Below are positions 5,705-8,407 of a stretch of 8,407 nt of DNA, in pieces. Source of the stretch: Gemmatimonadales bacterium (GTDB lineage: Bacteria; Gemmatimonadota; Gemmatimonadetes; Gemmatimonadales; GWC2-71-9); NCBI GenBank assembly GCA_025929805.1, contig JAICPP010000143.1:1-8407 (forward strand), read 5' to 3'. The notes under the pieces were generated by a model. The model did no database searches, had not been told where the DNA came from, and saw only the letters and a program-made list of their open reading frames with translations. The position numbers were made by a program, and so were the translations under genes. Within the stretch, counting starts at the first letter, position 1; the number at the start of each line of letters is the position of its first letter.

Positions 5705-6638
5705 CTCGCAGATTCCTGCCGGTCAGAGATACGAAGACGTCTTCCAGCGTCGCCGAGTGGGTTCGCAGCTCGGCGAGCTGGACTCCCTGGCGACGGAGCT
5801 CATGCAGCAGAGCGGGCATTGCTCGGTGCAACTCTCCAACTTGCAGGCGATAGGTGCCATTCCGGCGGTCGGCGGCACAGACACCGTCGATTCGGCGGAG
5901 TGGATCCTCGTCGACTACCTGGTCCTCGGCCAAGGCGAATTCGAGGACGTGCTCCGCTCGGAGCCGGGAGATGAGCTCACGCGGGGTGCCCAGCGCGATG
6001 GTACGGCCATGATCTACGATCGCGACCCGATCGCACAGGCGCTCGGCCTCATCCATATAGTGGGTGGTGAGGAGAATGGAACGCCCATCGGACTTGAAGG
6101 CTTCGATCAGGTCCCAGAGTTGCCGGCGGGACTGCGGGTCGAGCCCGGTGGTAGGCTCGTCCAGAAAGAGCAGCTCGGGGTCGCCAACCAACGCACAGGC
6201 CAGCGCGAGCCGCTGCTTCTGGCCACCGGAAAGCTGGCCCACGCGGGACCCTGCCTTCTCCTGGAGCTGCACCATGGCAATGACGTCCGTCGGATCGGGG
6301 CCCACCCGGTAAAAGCTCCGGAACAGCTGAAGCGTCTCAGCCACCGTGAGCTTCTCGGAAAACTGGGTTTCCTGCAGGGAGATGCCCAGCAGCTCGCGTA
6401 GTGCCCGATCGTCCTGGCCCCAGCGCCTTCCAAGGACGAGTACCTCTCCGCTGTCCGGAGTGTTGAGCCCTTCGCAGATCTCGATCGTGGTGGTCTTGCC
6501 GGCGCCGTTAGGCCCCAAGAGGCCGAAGCACTCGCCGGAGTAGACCTCGAGATCGAGTCCGTCCACCGCAACGACGTCCGGATAGGCCTTGCGGAGATTA
6601 CGAACCTGGAGAGCGATCGCCTCCTGGCTGGTCCTCAT
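5697..6638 (-). CDS. ABC-2 type exporter, ATP-binding subunit
   Basis: The 313-residue product is a complete ABC ATPase. Walker A is GPNGAGKT (42-49), the Q-loop Gln is residue 89 (SLQETQ), the signature is LSGGQ (136-140), Walker B is LLFLDEP (156-162), the D-loop is GLD and the switch His is residue 193 (TTHYMDEAE). The C-terminal 90 residues form the DUF4162-like extension usual in CcmA/DrrA-type exporters, closing with the typical TLEDVFVSLTGR. It energises the permease encoded directly downstream. The ATG at 6638 has no Shine-Dalgarno (the preceding bases are CCTCCC) but is preceded at 6 nt by TATGTT, which could mean a leaderless transcript. It is 47 nt downstream of the small TM protein gene. 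The exact substrate cannot be told from the ATPase. Confidence 0.95.
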   Translation of the reverse strand: MRTSQEAIALQVRNLRKAYPDVVAVDGLDLEVYSGECFGLLGPNGAGKTTTIEICEGLNTPDSGEVLVLGRRWGQDDRALRELLGISLQETQFSEKLTVAETLQLFRSFYRVGPDPTDVIAMVQLQEKAGSRVGQLSGGQKQRLALACALVGDPELLFLDEPTTGLDPQSRRQLWDLIEAFKSDGRSILLTTHYMDEAERLCDRVAIVDHGRTIALGTPRELISRLRAEHVLEFALAEDQVVDEDPLRRIDGVCAADRRNGTYRLQVGELHRAMPALLHELRRQGVQLAELRTHSATLEDVFVSLTGRNLRDE

Positions 6639-6644
6639 GGGAGG

Positions 6645-6674
6645 AACATAACGCCCCTATCCATTGGGGGGCGT
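6645..6674 (-). promoter_or_regulatory. Candidate -10 box with upstream dyad before the ABC exporter
   Basis: On the minus strand TATGTT (6645-6650) lies 6 nt before the ATPase ATG and fits the TANNNT pattern seen upstream of leaderless genes in several bacteria. Immediately upstream is a perfect 7-10-7 inverted repeat, ACGCCCC (6651-6657) and GGGGCGT (6668-6674). It is placed where a repressor or activator would touch RNA polymerase. No good -35 hexamer is visible. Confidence 0.4.
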
Positions 6675-6685
6675 CCCAAACCGCC

Positions 6686-6844
6686 TCAGTCTTGAGAGAG
6701 CTTGGACCAGGTGCTGCGGAGGGTCTCCCAGGCGCGCTGCCACTCGTCGGGCCGGACCAGCAGAGCGTAACCGGTGAGGATTCCCGCCATGTACACGGCG
6801 GTTTGAACCAGCGGAGATGGGTCGGAAGAAGCGATGAGGAGCAT
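6686..6844 (-). CDS. Small single-pass membrane protein (52 aa)
   Basis: This short frame reads MLLIASSDPSPLVQ, then a hydrophobic stretch at residues about 13-31 (VQTAVYMAGILTGYALLV), then RPDEWQRAWETLRSTWSKLSQD, an amphipathic tail with three Trp. The ATG at 6844 is preceded by GAGG at a 9-nt spacing, and this ribosome site overlaps the metalloprotease stop codon, 6 nt away. It fills most of an otherwise empty 212-nt gap. Its codons end mostly in G or C, like the neighbouring genes. Together these suggest a real small membrane protein made from the metalloprotease transcript and upstream of the ABC exporter. I recognise no family. A role beside the exporter or protease is only suggested by position. 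Confidence 0.6.
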   Translation of the reverse strand: MLLIASSDPSPLVQTAVYMAGILTGYALLVRPDEWQRAWETLRSTWSKLSQD

Positions 6845-6850
6845 GATCGT

Positions 6851-8407
6851 TTACCTCGTCAATCCAGCGTTCTGAAACAGTTGCGCATGGAGTGCCTGGT
6901 TGATCCGCTCCCGCGAATCGACCAGGTGCGCCCGGGTGTAGGCGTCGAGCTCGGCTCGACGAGCACGGTCCAGCTGGGCACCCAGCTCGGCCAAGGTGGA
7001 CCGCGCCAGGGTGCGAGCATCTTCCGGCGTGTCGGGCAGGGGGTTCACGATCATCCGGATGAGATTGTTGAGATAGAGCCGCTGCAGATCCCGGCGAACC
7101 GAGGTGATGTTGCGGCTCGGAGTGCCGGTCTCGGACCAGATCGCCGCTGTCAGCGTAGCGAAGAGTTCCGGTATGGTCACGGTCGGCTCTCCCGGCGGCG
7201 CCCGAAGCTCCGCATCCCTTATCCGGGACAGGACCGCGGGGTCGAGCAGTTGGCCGAGCAAAGCGCTCTGCTGGGTCATCGCCCAATCGTGAAGCGGAAA
7301 ATCGATTCGCCCGTCGGTGCCAGGCATGGATCCCCAATGTCTCCAACGGTTGGGACCCAAGTGACTCAGCAACTGGGGACTGAAGCGGTAGACCTCTTCG
7401 CCGAATCCGGCCTCGGCAATGAACGCGAGCGCCTGGCGCTGAACCGCCGCGGGCACAGTGACAAAGGCCGGTCGCGCCGAGGGATCTCCCCGGTGATCCC
7501 GTGCTGTCATCGCCCCGCCCAAATACTTGGTCGTAACCAGAGTGGCGTACCACCGATCGTTCAGCAGATCAGTAAAAGCGGCTCGCAGCCGGGCATAGCC
7601 CTGGCCGGGTGCCACCATTCGCGCCGGTAATGAGTCGAACAGGCTGTTGATGAGCGACACCCGCTCGCGCGCCCATCCCAGTGGGTCATCGGTCTGATCG
7701 TATCGCGATACCGTGGGATCGAGTCCAAGCCCTCCGAACCCGGCATCCTCATCCGTGCCGTAGAGGTGCGATGGATCGGCGGCTTCCCGCGCAATCGAGC
7801 GCAAGCCCTTCAGCTCCGCATCGGGCTGCCAGTCAGGCATCATGTCACCGGAGCCCTTGGCGGTGCTTCCCGACTGACTGGTCGCGAGCGGAGTGTAGCC
7901 GTAACGGATAGCCCAGCGATCGTAGGTACCGACGGTCGATGCGTAATAATCCCCTTGTTTGGCGGGGTCGAGCGCCAGCGTGGGGGGGCTGTAATCCATG
8001 ACCGACACGCCATGGGCGTGCGTGCGGGTGTACGACTTATCCGCCAGTTGTGCCCGGGTTACTCCCGCGGATCCACGGAAGTTGTGCCGTAGGCCGAGCG
8101 TGTGCCCAATCTCATGCATGATCAGTGCCTTGAGCGCTTGACCGATGTAGAGCCGGGCCGCTGCTCCAGCGCGCTTCCGGGGTTGGCGCGTCGCCAGCAG
8201 CGCGCGGGTGAGCGATCCCTGGCGGCGCAGGCCCTCAGCCAGGCTGCAAAGCCGAGTCTCGCCGTTGGGGGCACTGGCTGCGGAGTCCTCGATGAACGTG
8301 GGCCTGTGGGGTCGCTTCGGCTGGATGCTCTTCGGGCTGCTCGCCGTGGTCGGCGGGCTCCTGTACCTCAAGGATTTCCTGGGCAAGGGCGACGAGGGCG
8401 AGGAGCG
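6851..8407 (-). CDS. Zinc-dependent metzincin metalloprotease, N-terminus missing or doubtful
   Basis: The frame carries HEIGHTLGLRH, the full metzincin HExxHxxGxxH zinc motif with the catalytic Glu, followed 29 residues later by SVMDY, the expected Met-turn. Flanking segments (YIGQALKALIMHE, RHNFRGS, QLADKSY, YDRWAIRYGYTPL) match the large zinc-dependent metalloproteases with DUF5117-type N-terminal regions, and the 400-residue C-terminal region is intact. The last stretch reads as helical and ends QNAGLTR. Relatives are usually 800 residues or more, with the HExxH near the middle. Here recognisable sequence begins only about 60 residues before it, near 8296. To the right the frame stays open to the window edge, with a TTG at 8386, but it reads like the complement of another gene: basic and Ser/Pro-rich. 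The gene is therefore cut by the edge, truncated, or joined to foreign sequence. The product would be exported if complete; no signal peptide is visible here. Confidence 0.8.
   Translation of the reverse strand, partial: RSSPSSPLPRKSLRYRSPPTTASSPKSIQPKRPHRPTFIEDSAASAPNGETRLCSLAEGLRRQGSLTRALLATRQPRKRAGAAARLYIGQALKALIMHEIGHTLGLRHNFRGSAGVTRAQLADKSYTRTHAHGVSVMDYSPPTLALDPAKQGDYYASTVGTYDRWAIRYGYTPLATSQSGSTAKGSGDMMPDWQPDAELKGLRSIAREAADPSHLYGTDEDAGFGGLGLDPTVSRYDQTDDPLGWARERVSLINSLFDSLPARMVAPGQGYARLRAAFTDLLNDRWYATLVTTKYLGGAMTARDHRGDPSARPAFVTVPAAVQRQALAFIAEAGFGEEVYRFSPQLLSHLGPNRWRHWGSMPGTDGRIDFPLHDWAMTQQSALLGQLLDPAVLSRIRDAELRAPPGEPTVTIPELFATLTAAIWSETGTPSRNITSVRRDLQRLYLNNLIRMIVNPLPDTPEDARTLARSTLAELGAQLDRARRAELDAYTRAHLVDSRERINQALHAQLFQNAGLTR
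8292..8407 (+). CDS. Membrane protein, N-terminal fragment (runs off the right edge)
   Basis: An ATG at 8292 with GGAG 6 nt upstream opens a frame reading MNVGLWGRFGWMLFGLLA, then VVGGLLYLKDFLGKGDEGEE, running off the edge. Residues about 8-27 make a convincing membrane helix followed by an acidic, glycine-rich turn. Third codon positions are almost all G or C. The LKDF-type end of the helix recalls CcdA-like membrane proteins, but 38 residues are too few to assign a family. It lies opposite the non-conserved end of the metalloprotease frame, and the two cannot both be ordinary genes over this stretch. The protein-like character favours this strand. Confidence 0.4.
   Translation, partial: MNVGLWGRFGWMLFGLLAVVGGLLYLKDFLGKGDEGEE

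Noticed and set aside
5658..6401. Plus-strand open frame of 247 codons
   Set aside because: It is the complement of the ABC ATPase, which has every expected motif.
6657..7553. Minus-strand open frame of 298 codons
   Set aside because: It overlaps the metalloprotease in another frame; it is Arg/Gly/Ser/Pro-rich and shows no motif.
6692..7630. Plus-strand open frame of 312 codons
   Set aside because: It is antisense to the metalloprotease and the small TM protein, with no domain or sensible composition.

Overview
This is a GC-rich bacterial segment that ends one transcription-machinery operon and then carries a long, almost entirely minus-strand block of cell-envelope and secreted-protein genes. 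The style fits Gemmatimonadota or a near relative. The evidence is the form of the RpoC C-terminus with its proline-rich tail, lipoproteins whose anchor cysteine is followed by a short Asp/Asn-Glu-Thr-Pro linker, and a large metzincin peptidase of the kind common in that phylum. This assignment comes from reading protein style, not from a database search.

Layout, left to right. Positions 1-462 (+) are the 3' end of rpoC, closed by a perfect 12-bp hairpin at 491-518 that also serves the convergent minus-strand genes. Positions 543-1064 and 1080-1631 (-) are two small secreted proteins in a tight operon, a helical cysteine-free protein and a DUF1579-type protein. Positions 1717-2142 and 2146-3393 (-) are the most striking pair: a lipoprotein trypsin/streptogrisin-type serine protease with a pro-region, followed after one in-frame TAG by a BsuPI-type proteinase-inhibitor domain. 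Positions 3611-4354 (-) are a lipoprotein of unknown function with Asp/Asn/Gly-rich loops, followed by a good intrinsic terminator. Positions 4646-5704 and 5697-6638 (-) are the permease and ATPase of an ABC-2 type exporter, overlapping by 8 nt. Positions 6686-6844 (-) are a 52-aa single-TM small protein. Positions 6851 to the right edge (-) are a zinc metalloprotease with a clear metzincin motif but a doubtful N-terminus. A membrane-protein-like reading frame with a good ribosome site begins on the plus strand at 8292, opposite the doubtful part.

How the genes may work together: except for the ABC exporter and the small membrane protein, the minus-strand products are exported, and two are proteases. 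The serine protease looks like a membrane-tethered zymogen made together with its own inhibitor. The metalloprotease, small TM protein and ABC exporter follow one another with short gaps and may share a transcript. A dyad and a TANNNT-like box just before the ATPase start suggest the exporter can also be transcribed on its own. No tRNA, rRNA, CRISPR array, insertion sequence or origin was seen.
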